Shown: positions 9,640 through 19,480, counted from the first letter of the stretch. The stretch: DNA of 64,000 nucleotides from Lepidostoma basale (GCA_022606425.2 JAHDVF020001353.1:558001-622000), one strand, 5' to 3'. Program-made: numbers and translations. The notes: generated by a model from the sequence alone, not told the origin.

Positions 9640-10180
9640 TATATCGTTTGCCGATTTTGAAGGTATGATACCTTCAGATATGTCAAGAAAAATAAACAGT
9701 GTTTTAATTCATTAAAAAAAATCGTATACTCATCTAAGGGATCCCATTTCTATAGTGTGTTTTCTCAGTACTTACGCATTAGACTTTTATATTGATAACA
9801 TAATTAATGATCTAAAAAATGTACTTTTCCGTCCGATTTTGAAGGATTATACCGTCAGATATGTCGAGAAAAATAAACAGTGTATTAATTCATAAAAAAA
9901 ATCGTGTACTGATCTAAGGGATCCCATTTCTATAGTGTGTTTTTTCGGTACTAAGCATTAGACTTTTATATTGATAACATAATTAATGATAAAAAAAATA
10001 ATTTTCCGTCCGATTTTGAAGGTATTATACCTTCTGATATGTCAAGAAAAATAAACAGTGTTTTAATTCATTTAAAAAATCGTGTACTGATCTAAGGGAT
10101 CCCATTCCTATAGTGTGTTTTTTCTCAGTACTTACGCATTAGACTTTTATATTGGTAACATAATTAATTATCAAAATAAC
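9640..10180. repeat. Three tandem copies of a ~180-bp unit
   Basis: CCGATTTTGAAGG begins units at 9651, 9833 and 10010 (periods 182 and 177 bp). Each unit has a perfect or near-perfect hairpin (GAAGGTATGATACCTTC), then ATATGTC-AGAAAAATAAACAG, ATCTAAGGGATCCCATT and TTAGACTTTTATATTG. The region after the hairpin resembles FB-3, so this may be a small satellite derived from it. Confidence 0.85.
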
Positions 10181-10784
10181 TTATCTTTCTGTCTCAATGA
10201 CAACAACTGACCTTTTACTGTTTTTTTTAAATGATCCCATTTGTCGTCTACTAATTCATTTGACAGTTCGAATGCCGATTTAAAAATGGAACTTTTACCA
10301 TCGTAAAATAAATTCGTCATTCTAAATTTGAATGTCTGCATCCCATTGGTTCGTTTAGGATTCCCAGCTGCTAATTAACTCAGTGATCTACTAATACCTT
10401 TCGCCCCTTCCCCGCTTCACCCCTCCGGCCACCCTTATCTATTCTTAGACTACCACCCTTAAATGTCACTTCGGTCGTTAGCCAAAACAAAAAAGTAAAC
10501 GAGAATTTGAATAGCAGTACACGAATTGTTTAGTTAGGGTTTTTTTCCTTTAGCATTGTTGGTTTTCCGGTTTTTAATTAACTCCAAGGAAGATGATTTT
10601 TTCGAATAAATTTCCACAGAAAAAATGCGAGACTTACTCTTCTAAATTAAATCAGCCCTGAGAATCTTTAAATAATAAGTTTTTCAAATAAATTTATTAT
10701 AAGACTTTTTATTAGAAAACGAAAATTAGATTTGTAGCCCTGAAATACGATTTGTACTCGTATACGAGTATACTTTTTTTTTTA
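10181..10784. other. Unassigned
   Basis: A C-rich patch at 10395-10440 stands out, otherwise AT-rich. No gene seen. Confidence 0.3.
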
Positions 10785-10963
10785 AATTGTCCATTGTTTT
10801 GTCCGAAACACTATGATACTTCAACTTTATTACTTTTAAAATTTAAAGCACTGTTATACTCGTAATATCACAATTTCTTTTTATTCACTGAGAGTATCGC
10901 GATAGCTGTTTCGCCAACCGATGTTGGCATCATCAGGTATTACAATAAACTGGTTTATTGTAA
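10785..10963 (-). repeat. FB-1 unit, single arm
   Basis: Outer end GTCCATTGTTTTGTCCGAAA followed by CACTATGATA matches the outer ends of FB-1 at 19460, 43100 and 53985. The inner part is a hammerhead-like motif on the minus strand. It is truncated by a LINE-A fragment at 10964. Confidence 0.7.
10895..10945 (-). ncRNA. Hammerhead-ribozyme-like motif (FB-1)
   Basis: On the minus strand: CTGATGA (10936-10930), then a stem II hairpin GCCAAC-ATCG-GTTGGC with six perfect pairs, then GAAAC, then AGCTATC. All core positions CUGANGA and GAAA are kept, and AUC is an allowed NUH cleavage triplet. Stem III would be the nearly self-complementary CAGCTA. Self-cleavage is inferred from the motif alone; stem I pairing is weak. 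Confidence 0.6.
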
Positions 10964-11065
10964 ACTCGCGCTTCTTCTACATTCACACACTGTGACACGC
11001 ACGCTCGTCGATTGCTGCTACTTCATAAATAGCCTTTCAGTATTTGATTAAATTCGTCATGCCAT
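10964..11065 (-). mobile_element. LINE-A internal fragment
   Basis: CTTCTACATTCACACACTGT, GCACGCTCGTCGATTG and CAGTATTTGATTAAATTCGT match the LINE-A coding region just before the 3' end (compare 39590-39660), with the tail missing. Confidence 0.65.
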
Positions 11066-11074
11066 AATTAGTAT

Positions 11075-11218
11075 TTTTAAATGAAATTTCTTTGGTTAAA
11101 GTTCATTTTAAATAATGAAAACATAGAAATTTTATACAAAATTTCTTTATAATTATATATTTAGTGTGCTTCCACTTGTGTTTGTAGTCGACCGGTTTCG
11201 GCAGCTTGCTGCCATCTT
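11075..11218 (-). repeat. FB-2-related unit with hammerhead-like core
   Basis: GTTCATTTTAAATAATGAAA and GCTTCCACTTGTGTTTGTAG lead to a minus-strand core AAGATGGCAGCAAGCTGCCG then AAACCGGTCGAC. Stem II (GGCAGC/GCTGCC) is perfect and GAAAC-CG-GTC is intact. The first three bases of CTGAAGA are lost where a LINE-A piece abuts at 11219. Confidence 0.55.
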
Positions 11219-11326
11219 TTGGTATCTATGGTCCTGCCATGTCTTACTTGGCCTTCCTCGACTTCTTTTTTCATACACACTATTTGTATATATCTTTTTG
11301 ACCATTCTTCCCTCATTCATTCGTTC
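11219..11326 (-). mobile_element. LINE-A copy, part left of the BEL insertion
   Basis: TGGTCCTGCCATGTCTTACT, CTATTTGTATATATC and ACCATTCTTCCCTCATTCAT are LINE-A. The text stops at CGTTC and continues at 16415 (CATAAGCCCAAACC), so one element was split by the LTR retrotransposon. Confidence 0.85.
11322..11326. repeat. Target-site duplication, left copy
   Basis: CGTTC directly before the left LTR, repeated at 16410-16414 directly after the right LTR. Five bases fits BEL/Pao integration. Confidence 0.85.
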
Positions 11327-12470
11327 TGTTTCAGCCTAAAGGTCACTTCTCACTTTGACACTTCAGCTGAAACTTACTTTCGGTCCTGGCACTCGGCTAA
11401 GCGGAAGCACGGCTTCCTGATGGTGCAGCACACATACCCCCACGGCACTTTTCCAAAATAATAACTCCGGTCTCGGATCGAACTATTTAATTCCGCCCAA
11501 AGCATTACGACATTCCTAGCAAATGTCCACTTCTTCGACGGAACGGAAAACTGACGTGAGGTCGCGGGAGCGTAAGGATGGTCCTTACTCTAGCACTGAC
11601 AAGTGGTGACTTCTCCCTTCTCTAAAAGGGTACTGAATATAAAGCCAACCCTGACAAAGGGTGGCTGGTTTTCCCGTTACCTCAAGTCCATTCCGTTCCG
11701 TGACATATTTATGCACATTAATTACAAAATTAAAACTTAATATTTAACTAATTATAATCTTAACCTAACCACACCGTAAGGCTTTACCTTTCACCGTGTA
11801 GGCCAATTAGATCAATTTACATAAAATACTAAGTCGTTACATATCTATTCATATAACAAAGATGCAAAGACAAACAAAGACACACAAACATTACAAAATT
11901 TAAATACTGCAATAATGTTAGGTATAACTAACATATATCTAAAATGTACTGTAACTAACCAACTCTTTTTATTTATAATAATAAAATTTTAAAATAATAA
12001 TTTTCTAACTGCCTACCCTCTCGGGGAAACGGCATGATGGTTTCTTATCATTGTACCTACTGCTAGGATTATCCTTTATGAGCGCTCTATAGAATTTACT
12101 GTTTACATAAACTTTAAGTAAACTAATTTTGATGTTTGGGACTAACCCATTTTAACTATTTGACCTAAACAAACGACCTAAATGCATTGTTTGAAGAATA
12201 CGGGGAAAACTGCAATTATGTTTATTGACCTTTTAAAATACCTTTCTCCGGTCCTAAGCCAGCACCTTTGACTGTTCGGCCTATACAAATAACATCCAAA
12301 CAATTATTTATTATTTTATTTGCCAGAAATACCCGCGATAATATTCAAAACCTTTACAAGTCGGCAAACAAAGGTAAAAATTATATCTACATAAATAACA
12401 TCTGTAATTATTTAAAGTCTAAATGTCTAGTTGCTAACATCTTTGTTTGATTACAAAAATAGCCTAAACA
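11327..12470 (-). repeat. BEL/Pao 3' LTR
   Basis: On the element's own (minus) strand it runs from TGTTTAGGC (12470) to GCTGAAACA (11327), so it has TG...CA ends. Positions 11467-12470 are the same length (1,004 bp) as 15406-16409 and appear identical throughout by reading. The remaining 140 bp at 11327-11466 differ clearly from the 94 bp at 15312-15405 in the other LTR. A 34-bp piece like the LINE-A 3' end lies inside at 12007-12043. Confidence 0.9.
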
Positions 12471-12482
12471 TTTCCACCCCTT
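12471..12482 (-). promoter_or_regulatory. Polypurine tract of the BEL element
   Basis: AAGGGGTGGAAA on the minus strand directly precedes the 3' LTR, the expected plus-strand primer. It sits in the loop of a 12-bp inverted repeat, GTTTGATTACAA (12445-12456) and TTGTAATCAAAC (12481-12492). Confidence 0.8.
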
Positions 12483-12589
12483 GTAATCAAACTAATTCTA
12501 ATATGGTTACATAGAAACTTTAAACTAAGTTTAGTATGGCTACTAAGATACTTTAAACTAAGTCTAATATGGCGACCTTTGTTACAGGT

Positions 12590-15271
12590 TTACGATATAT
12601 GCCATACGCGGTTCTTGTCTCTACTATTTTCTAATTTTTCCTCTTCCAGTAAAAGCGTGTGCAGAACTTCCGATCTAAGTTCTGGGTGGTTTTCATCCAC
12701 CTCTTTCTTGACATCATTTTCAACTACATTTTCTACAGAAGGTAGCCACGGCCTACATTCCGTGCCTACAATTTCATCAATTTTTCTCAGTTGATGGGGC
12801 ACAAATACAATTTCATCAATTTTTCTCAGTTGATGGGGCACAAATGATTTAAAATTTGTATCATCCAATTGAAGCCAACACATAACGGTATTGGAATCCG
12901 TCCAAAGATGTGTGGATGTATACTTTATAGAGTGATTTTCTATAATTGTTTTTGCTAAGCGATTTTCCAGCAGGACTCCCTGAAGATCCTTTACCTTCCT
13001 TGCAATGAAGGTTGCTTTTATATTTTCTGTTACTTTCTGCACTCTGCAGTATGCGACACAACACAGTTTCATTTTATTAAAATCGCAAAATATATGAAAT
13101 TTTCGATTTTTCACTTTTACGCATCCTTTCTCGTAAAATCGGAGTATTTTCACGTGTTTTACTTCACACTGAATTTTTAACCAGGCAACCAACTCATTAT
13201 AGTTGCGAGTATTTATCGATATCTTTTCATCGATGTCAATCCTTGATAGCCGCACAATTTGCATCAAAAATTTTAATCTAACTGTCAGAGGGGCGAGGAA
13301 CCCGGGCGGATCAAACGCTGTTATGATCACCTTAAGCCTTTTCCTCTTGTTCCGTACTTGAACGTTCGAAATGATTTCCTTTCCTATTTTCTTGAATCTC
13401 AAATCGAAAAAGAGTATATCTAGTTTTGTATCGCATTGTAAACCTAAAGTTCTCTGAACCATGTTTACTCCTTTAAATTTTACTAAGTTATGAAATCGCT
13501 CCGATGGAGGTATATTTTTAAATGCTATCAGACGATTCAATGCCCGACTAGTCATATTAAACCCGCCTTTATCATGCATAAATCTGATTTGTCTTATTAG
13601 ATGCTGCGCAGCCTCATCTGATTTTACGCTATCTAAGTAAACTTCCATATAATATTTAATACGAAAAGCATCTACTGCTTCCGGATGTTTTCCAGTAAAT
13701 TTTTCCACATTTTTCTTTTTGACATATTTTGCAGATAACATTAACGATTTAGCCCCAAATATTATTGAGCACATTGCATATGTGACAGGTGGCAATTCGC
13801 GATTATTTCCTCTCCAAAGAAATAATAATTGATTAAAAACATCTTTCTCTACGATGTTTATCTGGAAAATCATTTTCTGTATGTTGACCGTAAACACAAT
13901 TTTGTGTTTTCTAAATTTAAACCTTATTCCTAATACTGAATTATATAAGTCGGGGCCCTTTAGTAATTTGTCATGCAACGAGATAACTTTAAGTTTGGCC
14001 GCTGCATCGAACACAATTACCAATTTTCCTGATTTATTTGAATTAAATACTGTGAAGCGAGGCAAGTAAAACTTATATATAATACACATAATATTTTTAA
14101 CCAACAATTGTCTTGCATAAACATTTAAATTACAATTTTCTATTTTATTACAATTAGCTTCGGAAAATTCCCTATTTTTATAAACCTTTTTCCCTAATGT
14201 GATTTTGTCATTTTCACATTCCTTATTTTTATCTACATATGATTTGCACACTACCGATTGCTTAGGTATGTACAAATCCTCAATAACACTGGCATTTACA
14301 CTGTGCAACTTATTTTCATTATTTGGCCTACCGGTAAATAAGGATAAAGCCTTACCTTGATCCGCGATGCGATCGACTACAGCTGAGTCGTTCGATGAGC
14401 CGGGAACTGGTCTCCCGGATTTCTCTGCATGTGGCTCCACCGATGTCATCTGGCGCCACCCCTCGTATGGTTGACTGCCGATGAATTGGTCCGGTCTCCC
14501 TGCAGGATGTCCCATGGAAGAATCGTCTTTGTTCTGCTGCTGCTGCGGCTGCTGTGAGTCCCGCCCTGAATGCGACGGACCCTCGTGTTTCAATTTTCGA
14601 AATTCACCCCGCCTTGATAGCGTCGGGCCCTCTTGATCCGCGATGCGATCGGCTACAGCCGAGTCGTTACACGAGCCGGGAACTGGTCTCCCGGATTTCT
14701 CTGCATGTGGCTCCACCGATGTCATCTGGCGCCACCGCTCGTATGGTTGACTGCCGATGAATTGATCCGGTCTCCCTGCAGGATGTGCCATGGCAGGATC
14801 GTACTTGTTACGCTGCTGCTGCGGCTGCTGTGAGTCCCGCCTTGAATGCGACGGACCCTCGTGTTCCAATTTTCGAGAATCGCCCCGCCATGATTGCGTC
14901 GGGCCCTCGATCTGTTCAGGCGACTCGGAAGATGATGTCCGTCGCCTTTCCAATTCTGGAGTTTGACTTCTCCAGTTAGAGACACGTTCCTTTATACATG
15001 GCGTATTTGAACTTGTGGATCTCATTTTAAACACAAGTTCATTGTGAGCTTCTTCGGCCTCCAAAATTGCCATTTCTGCTTGAAGCTGCGCCTTCCTTTT
15101 CGCTTCTTCGGCCTCCAAATTCGTCCTTTCTGCTTGAAGCTGCGCCTTCCTTTTCGTCAACCTCAGCTGCTCACGGGACTTCCATAACAACGCCTCCATT
15201 CTTGAGCGTGTTGAGAAGCCACTCATCACTGAAGGTGCTCTTGACGCACCTTTAGCGCCCTGCTGCTCCAT
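12590..15271 (-). CDS. BEL/Pao Gag-Pol fusion, internally deleted, RT active site lost
   Basis: A single open frame from ATG at 15271 (MEQQGAKGAS); the frame is open upstream through the primer site, but this ATG is the first after it. Counting from there: coiled-coil Gag start with KAQLQAE repeats (about 40-75); two 92-residue tandem Gag repeats; then an abrupt jump to Pol. Pol has VFDAAAK (about 420), a motif A region TVNIQKM where the usual aspartate is absent, YMEVY where YMDDY is expected (about 541), TAFDPPGFLAPLT (about 651) of the Pao domain and LWTDSNTV (about 789) of RNase H. Protease, zinc knuckle and integrase are missing. Family Pol proteins are roughly twice as long. It reads as a non-autonomous derivative that has kept an open frame of 893 codons. 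Confidence 0.85.
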   Translation of the reverse strand: MEQQGAKGASRAPSVMSGFSTRSRMEALLWKSREQLRLTKRKAQLQAERTNLEAEEAKRKAQLQAEMAILEAEEAHNELVFKMRSTSSNTPCIKERVSNWRSQTPELERRRTSSSESPEQIEGPTQSWRGDSRKLEHEGPSHSRRDSQQPQQQRNKYDPAMAHPAGRPDQFIGSQPYERWRQMTSVEPHAEKSGRPVPGSCNDSAVADRIADQEGPTLSRRGEFRKLKHEGPSHSGRDSQQPQQQQNKDDSSMGHPAGRPDQFIGSQPYEGWRQMTSVEPHAEKSGRPVPGSSNDSAVVDRIADQGKALSLFTGRPNNENKLHSVNASVIEDLYIPKQSVVCKSYVDKNKECENDKITLGKKVYKNREFSEANCNKIENCNLNVYARQLLVKNIMCIIYKFYLPRFTVFNSNKSGKLVIVFDAAAKLKVISLHDKLLKGPDLYNSVLGIRFKFRKHKIVFTVNIQKMIFQINIVEKDVFNQLLFLWRGNNRELPPVTYAMCSIIFGAKSLMLSAKYVKKKNVEKFTGKHPEAVDAFRIKYYMEVYLDSVKSDEAAQHLIRQIRFMHDKGGFNMTSRALNRLIAFKNIPPSERFHNLVKFKGVNMVQRTLGLQCDTKLDILFFDLRFKKIGKEIISNVQVRNKRKRLKVIITAFDPPGFLAPLTVRLKFLMQIVRLSRIDIDEKISINTRNYNELVAWLKIQCEVKHVKILRFYEKGCVKVKNRKFHIFCDFNKMKLCCVAYCRVQKVTENIKATFIARKVKDLQGVLLENRLAKTIIENHSIKYTSTHLWTDSNTVMCWLQLDDTNFKSFVPHQLRKIDEIVFVPHQLRKIDEIVGTECRPWLPSVENVVENDVKKEVDENHPELRSEVLHTLLLEEEKLENSRDKNRVWHIS
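12768..12845 (-). repeat. 39-bp tandem duplication inside the BEL frame
   Basis: ACAATTTCATCAATTTTTCT starts at 12768 and again at 12807. It duplicates 13 residues (FVPHQLRKIDEIV) in frame near the end of the RNase H region. Confidence 0.9.
14361..14912 (-). repeat. 276-bp tandem repeat in BEL Gag
   Basis: TCCGCGATGCGATCG begins at 14361 and 14637. Each unit encodes a 92-residue Gag segment with GRPDQFIGSQPYE and SVEPHAEKSGRPVPGS. The two units differ at scattered bases but stay in frame. Confidence 0.85.
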
Positions 15272-15291
15272 CTTCTTTAGCCAAGTCCAAG

Positions 15292-15309
15292 ATCCAACTC
15301 GAAGGACCA
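15292..15309 (-). promoter_or_regulatory. Candidate primer-binding site
   Basis: TGGTCCTTCGAGTTGGAT on the minus strand begins two bases after the 5' LTR. TGG-starting primer sites complementary to a tRNA 3' end are usual for this class; I do not assign the tRNA. Confidence 0.6.
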
Positions 15310-15311
15310 GA

Positions 15312-16409
15312 TGTTTCAGCCTAAAGGTCACTTTGACACTCGGTTAAACTGAATTTCCTGGTCGCGCACACACATACTCTCACGTCACGTTTTCCCAAAT
15401 AACTACCGGTCTCGGATCGAACTATTTAATTCCGCCCAAAGCATTACGACATTCCTAGCAAATGTCCACTTCTTCGACGGAACGGAAAACTGACGTGAGG
15501 TCGCGGGAGCGTAAGGATGGTCCTTACTCTAGCACTGACAAGTGGTGACTTCTCCCTTCTCTAAAAGGGTACTGAATATAAAGCCAACCCTGACAAAGGG
15601 TGGCTGGTTTTCCCGTTACCTCAAGTCCATTCCGTTCCGTGACATATTTATGCACATTAATTACAAAATTAAAACTTAATATTTAACTAATTATAATCTT
15701 AACCTAACCACACCGTAAGGCTTTACCTTTCACCGTGTAGGCCAATTAGATCAATTTACATAAAATACTAAGTCGTTACATATCTATTCATATAACAAAG
15801 ATGCAAAGACAAACAAAGACACACAAACATTACAAAATTTAAATACTGCAATAATGTTAGGTATAACTAACATATATCTAAAATGTACTGTAACTAACCA
15901 ACTCTTTTTATTTATAATAATAAAATTTTAAAATAATAATTTTCTAACTGCCTACCCTCTCGGGGAAACGGCATGATGGTTTCTTATCATTGTACCTACT
16001 GCTAGGATTATCCTTTATGAGCGCTCTATAGAATTTACTGTTTACATAAACTTTAAGTAAACTAATTTTGATGTTTGGGACTAACCCATTTTAACTATTT
16101 GACCTAAACAAACGACCTAAATGCATTGTTTGAAGAATACGGGGAAAACTGCAATTATGTTTATTGACCTTTTAAAATACCTTTCTCCGGTCCTAAGCCA
16201 GCACCTTTGACTGTTCGGCCTATACAAATAACATCCAAACAATTATTTATTATTTTATTTGCCAGAAATACCCGCGATAATATTCAAAACCTTTACAAGT
16301 CGGCAAACAAAGGTAAAAATTATATCTACATAAATAACATCTGTAATTATTTAAAGTCTAAATGTCTAGTTGCTAACATCTTTGTTTGATTACAAAAATA
16401 GCCTAAACA
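15312..16409 (-). repeat. BEL/Pao 5' LTR
   Basis: Runs on the minus strand from TGTTTAGGC (16409) to GCTGAAACA (15312). It matches the other LTR over 1,004 bp; a 60-codon frame (16207-16389) translates identically to 12268-12450 and is an LTR shadow, not a gene. The last 94 bp at the primer-site end differ from the 140 bp in the other LTR. Confidence 0.9.
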
Positions 16410-16414
16410 CGTTC
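16410..16414. repeat. Target-site duplication, right copy
   Basis: CGTTC, matching 11322-11326. LINE-A sequence resumes directly after it. Confidence 0.85.
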
Positions 16415-16860
16415 CATAAGCCCAAACCATATTAGTGATCCTTTCATAATTTTATTTAGGACGCATTCATCTGCCTTACATTTCTTTAAAACTTCTTTAT
16501 TTAGTATTCTATCATACATTGTTTTTCACCACATTCTTCTAAGTGATCTCAATTCTACGGCATTTGTTATTCTTTCATCCTTCTTCTGTCAACTGCAAGC
16601 TTCACTTACATACATAATGTAGGCACTAGAACCCCATTGTGCACTGCCATCTTTGCTTCAGTTGATATATTTCTATTTGACGTGATGAGAGCATTATTCA
16701 TTTTGTTTTCAGCACCAACCCTTCTTTCGATGTCTTTCTCCATTTTTCCATCTCTTAGAAATATGCTTCCTAGATAAATAAATTCAGTATTTTGTTCCCC
16801 TTTCTCACCTTTCGCACTTATGTCATAACTTAAGACTGACCCGTTCATCACATTTATGTC
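16415..16860 (-). mobile_element. LINE-A copy, part right of the BEL insertion
   Basis: Continues the element at 11219-11326. The minus strand reads SAKGEKGEQNTEFIYLGSIF, ERRVGAENKMNNALI and NRNISTEAKMAVHNGVLVPT, the region between the RT palm and the C-terminal domain. Frame broken further 3'. Confidence 0.85.
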
Positions 16861-17504
16861 ATACTTGGGATTGCTATTTTAATTGATAAATAGATTCAAC
16901 CTAAAAGCTTTAAAAATAAAAATTTTGACAATCTGAAATTAAAACTTTAGGTACACATATAATTTTCTATAGATTAGATTTTAGTATACAGAAAAATTAA
17001 AACGAATCTCGTTAGTAAATGTTTTCTTACTACATAACATGAAATAAATATCCCACCCCATTCGCACCTCCGTTCTTGGGGTTGTAGAATTTTAACGATG
17101 CATCGGAGTGTTGAACTGTTGAGGGCTGTAAATTATCAGGCGAGGTATGCAACCAAATTAAAACAAAGATCTCAATATCATACAGGGATGTTCAAGTCTG
17201 TGTTTGTCTATTTTTGTACGCACATACATAACAAACTAACTATAAAGCATTTTACTTCGAAACGATTGATCGTTCACTTTTCTATCCTACCAAAAATCTC
17301 ACTCAGTGTCTTTAACATACAAACTTTTTTCTAACTTTAAAAATGGAATGATTTAGTTGTACTTCGAGCTCTTCTTAATCCATAGATTATTTAATGTTCT
17401 AGACCTGCACCCTTTTAACAATAAAAAAACAAATCCAACGCCCCCTCTCTAATAACAGTTATACCAAATATTATAATATTGCAACACATTATCTATAATT
17501 TATC
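16861..17504. other. Unassigned
   Basis: A 78-codon frame at 17098-17334 (plus) shows no recognisable domain. Otherwise AT-rich, no shared repeat seen. Confidence 0.3.
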
Positions 17505-17990
17505 TAAACCAACTAACCATCAAGCCGTCTCCCCGAAGGGGTAGGCAGATAGAATGGACTGCCATACTTTTTTTCCCGACATATTTCGATCGCTTCCTCA
17601 AAATTCACACATCGTGTCATGCACGCGCGTCGATTTCTCTGACTCCTCACATGGCCGACATTCAATATTTGATATATTTGATCGTGACACGTTTTCCTCG
17701 GACTTCTTCTATTTCTGATTCCATTTACATCGTTAACATATAATTTTTTTACCATTATTTTTTCATTCATGTATCCATACCATCTTAATGATCCTTTCTT
17801 AATTTGGTTTATAACACTTTTATATGCACCGCATTCACTTCTTATATTTTTATACGACACTATCGTACACTCTTATCGTTTAAGAAATCTCATTTCCATT
17901 GCATTTATTCTACTTTCATCCTTCTTTTACCAGCTCCATGCTTCGCTTTCATACATTAGGATCGGTATAAGAACACCATTGTGCGCCGCC
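17505..17990 (-). mobile_element. LINE-A copy
   Basis: Tail with CCATCAAGCCGTCTCCCCGA, then minus-strand coding: YKNIRSECGAYKSVINQIKK, VYVNDVNGIRNR-like text, KTCHDQIYQILNVGHVRS. 5'-truncated near 17990 inside the MYGSEAW-like region; a frameshift separates the parts near 17860. Confidence 0.85.
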
Positions 17991-18552
17991 ATTTCGTGTC
18001 TATTTATTTAAAATACGATTTTCCAAATCATCTTATAGTTTTTCGATGTAGCATGATATTTTAGTTGTCACCATATTTTTTTGCTATCTAAAAATCTTCA
18101 CCCAATCTTATTGTAACATTTTTTATAATGTGATCACCCTTTTTACATTGTATTTCTTCTTCTTAGACAAAGGGCTCTCTCAAACACTAAATCCTAACAT
18201 TTTTATTAATGTATTTACCTCAATTGAATTCCATCAATCTATCGATCGGAGAGCCCCTAATGCTTCACTTTCTTGCCATGGTCTCCATTTAAAAACTTTT
18301 CATCCCCATCGAACGCGTTTTCTCCCTTAGAGAGATCTAGCCGGTTGCCAATTTGATAGCTAACTCTTTTGACTTGATGTTCACTGCCTAAGCGAAGATG
18401 CCCAAAGAAAATCTATCGTTTTCTTTTATTTGACCAATTCTTCGCTTCCTTCTTGAAGCTTCTTGACTTGTTCTGTCAAATGTCGTAGCAATTTCAATGT
18501 TTTATTTTATTTTCAAGATTTTCCACTTTTACATAATATTGCTTACTCAATA
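17991..18552. other. Unassigned
   Basis: AT-rich. A 66-codon frame at 18130-18330 matches nothing I know. No gene assigned. Confidence 0.3.
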
Positions 18553-19165
18553 ATTAAACTAACTAACTAACCATCACGCCGTCTCCCCGAAAGGGTAGGC
18601 AGAAATAATGGACTGTCACACTTTTCTTTCCTGACATATTTCTCTCGCTTCCTCAACATTCATACATCGTGTCATGCACTCGAGTCGATTTCTCTGACTC
18701 CTCACATGGCCGACATTCAATATTTGATTTATTTGATCGTGCCACGTTTTCCTCGGTCTTCCTCTTTTTCTGGTTCCATTTACATCATTATCATATAATT
18801 ATTTTACCATTCTTTCTTCATTCATTCTTTCCATATGTCCAAACCATCTTAATGATCCTTTCATTATTTTGTTCATGACACCATCATTCGCACCGCATTC
18901 ACTTCTTATATTTTCATTCGACACTCTATCATACACAGAGTATCCACACATTCGTCTAATAGATCTAATTTCTACTGCATTTATTCTACTTTCATCCTTC
19001 TTTTGCCAGTTCCATGCTTCGCTTCCATAGATAAGGGTCGGTAGAAGAACACCATTGTGCACTGCCATTCTACCTTTTTTGGATAGGTCTTTGTTTGCGA
19101 TGACAACTTTAAGTGCACCATTCACTTTGTTGCCTGCCCCAACCCTTCTTTCAATATCCCTTATA
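18553..19165 (-). mobile_element. LINE-A copy, long
   Basis: (GTTA)n tail at 18557, then minus-strand coding up to MNGALKVVIANKDLSKKGRM, MAVHNGVLLPTLIYGSEAW, RMCGYSVYDRVSNENIRSEC and GSLRWFGHMERMNEERMVK. The frame is open from 18799 to 19125 and broken once toward the 3' end. 5' truncation is at about 19165, next to an FB-1 unit. Confidence 0.9.
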
Positions 19166-19202
19166 TTTAATAATCATCTTTATCTTATACTTAATAATTA
19201 TC

Positions 19203-19460
19203 TGTTAAAAATTAAAACACAATTGTATCACAATTTTTTTGTCATTTTTTTTCGCGACAGCTATTTCGCCAACACGTATGTGAAACATAAACGAAGAAAA
19301 TATTATAACACATGATGATGCCAACATATGTTGGCGAAACAGCTGTCGCGAAAATAAAAATAAATCAAACAAATTATGATACCATTAACAGCGATTAAAT
19401 TTTAACAATTAATAATGTTTAATTGAAAAATAATGTTTCGGCCAAAACAATGGACTATTA
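19203..19460 (+). repeat. FB-1 palindromic unit
   Basis: Left arm CACAATTGTATCACAAT and CGCGACAGCTATTTCGCCAA, right arm ATGATGATGCCAACATATGT to CAGCTGTCGCGAAAATAAAA, outer end TTTCGGCCAAAACAATGGAC. The left arm has lost its CTGATGA; the right arm is nearly intact. Confidence 0.75.
19305..19360 (+). ncRNA. Hammerhead-ribozyme-like motif (FB-1)
   Basis: ATGATGA (19312-19318, first core base C changed to A), stem II GCCAAC-ATAT-GTTGGC, GAAAC (19336-19340), AGCTGTC with GUC at 19345-19347. CAGCTG before UC is self-complementary. One core substitution makes activity doubtful. Confidence 0.5.
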
Positions 19461-19480
19461 AAAAATTATCTGTTTATTAT

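Noticed and set aside
9651..10060. Active ribozyme in the 180-bp tandem units
   Set aside because: The hairpin is present, but neither CTGANGA nor GAAA flanks it at the right place; only relationship to FB-3 is retained as a possibility.
11219..11461. 80-codon frame crossing the left LTR edge
   Set aside because: It joins LINE-A antisense text to LTR sequence and has no coding meaning.
12268..12450. A conserved 60-codon protein present twice (also 16207-16389)
   Set aside because: It lies at the same place in both LTRs of one element, so identity reflects LTR identity, not coding constraint.
17098..17334. 78-codon frame as a gene
   Set aside because: No recognisable motif and AT-driven composition in its second half.
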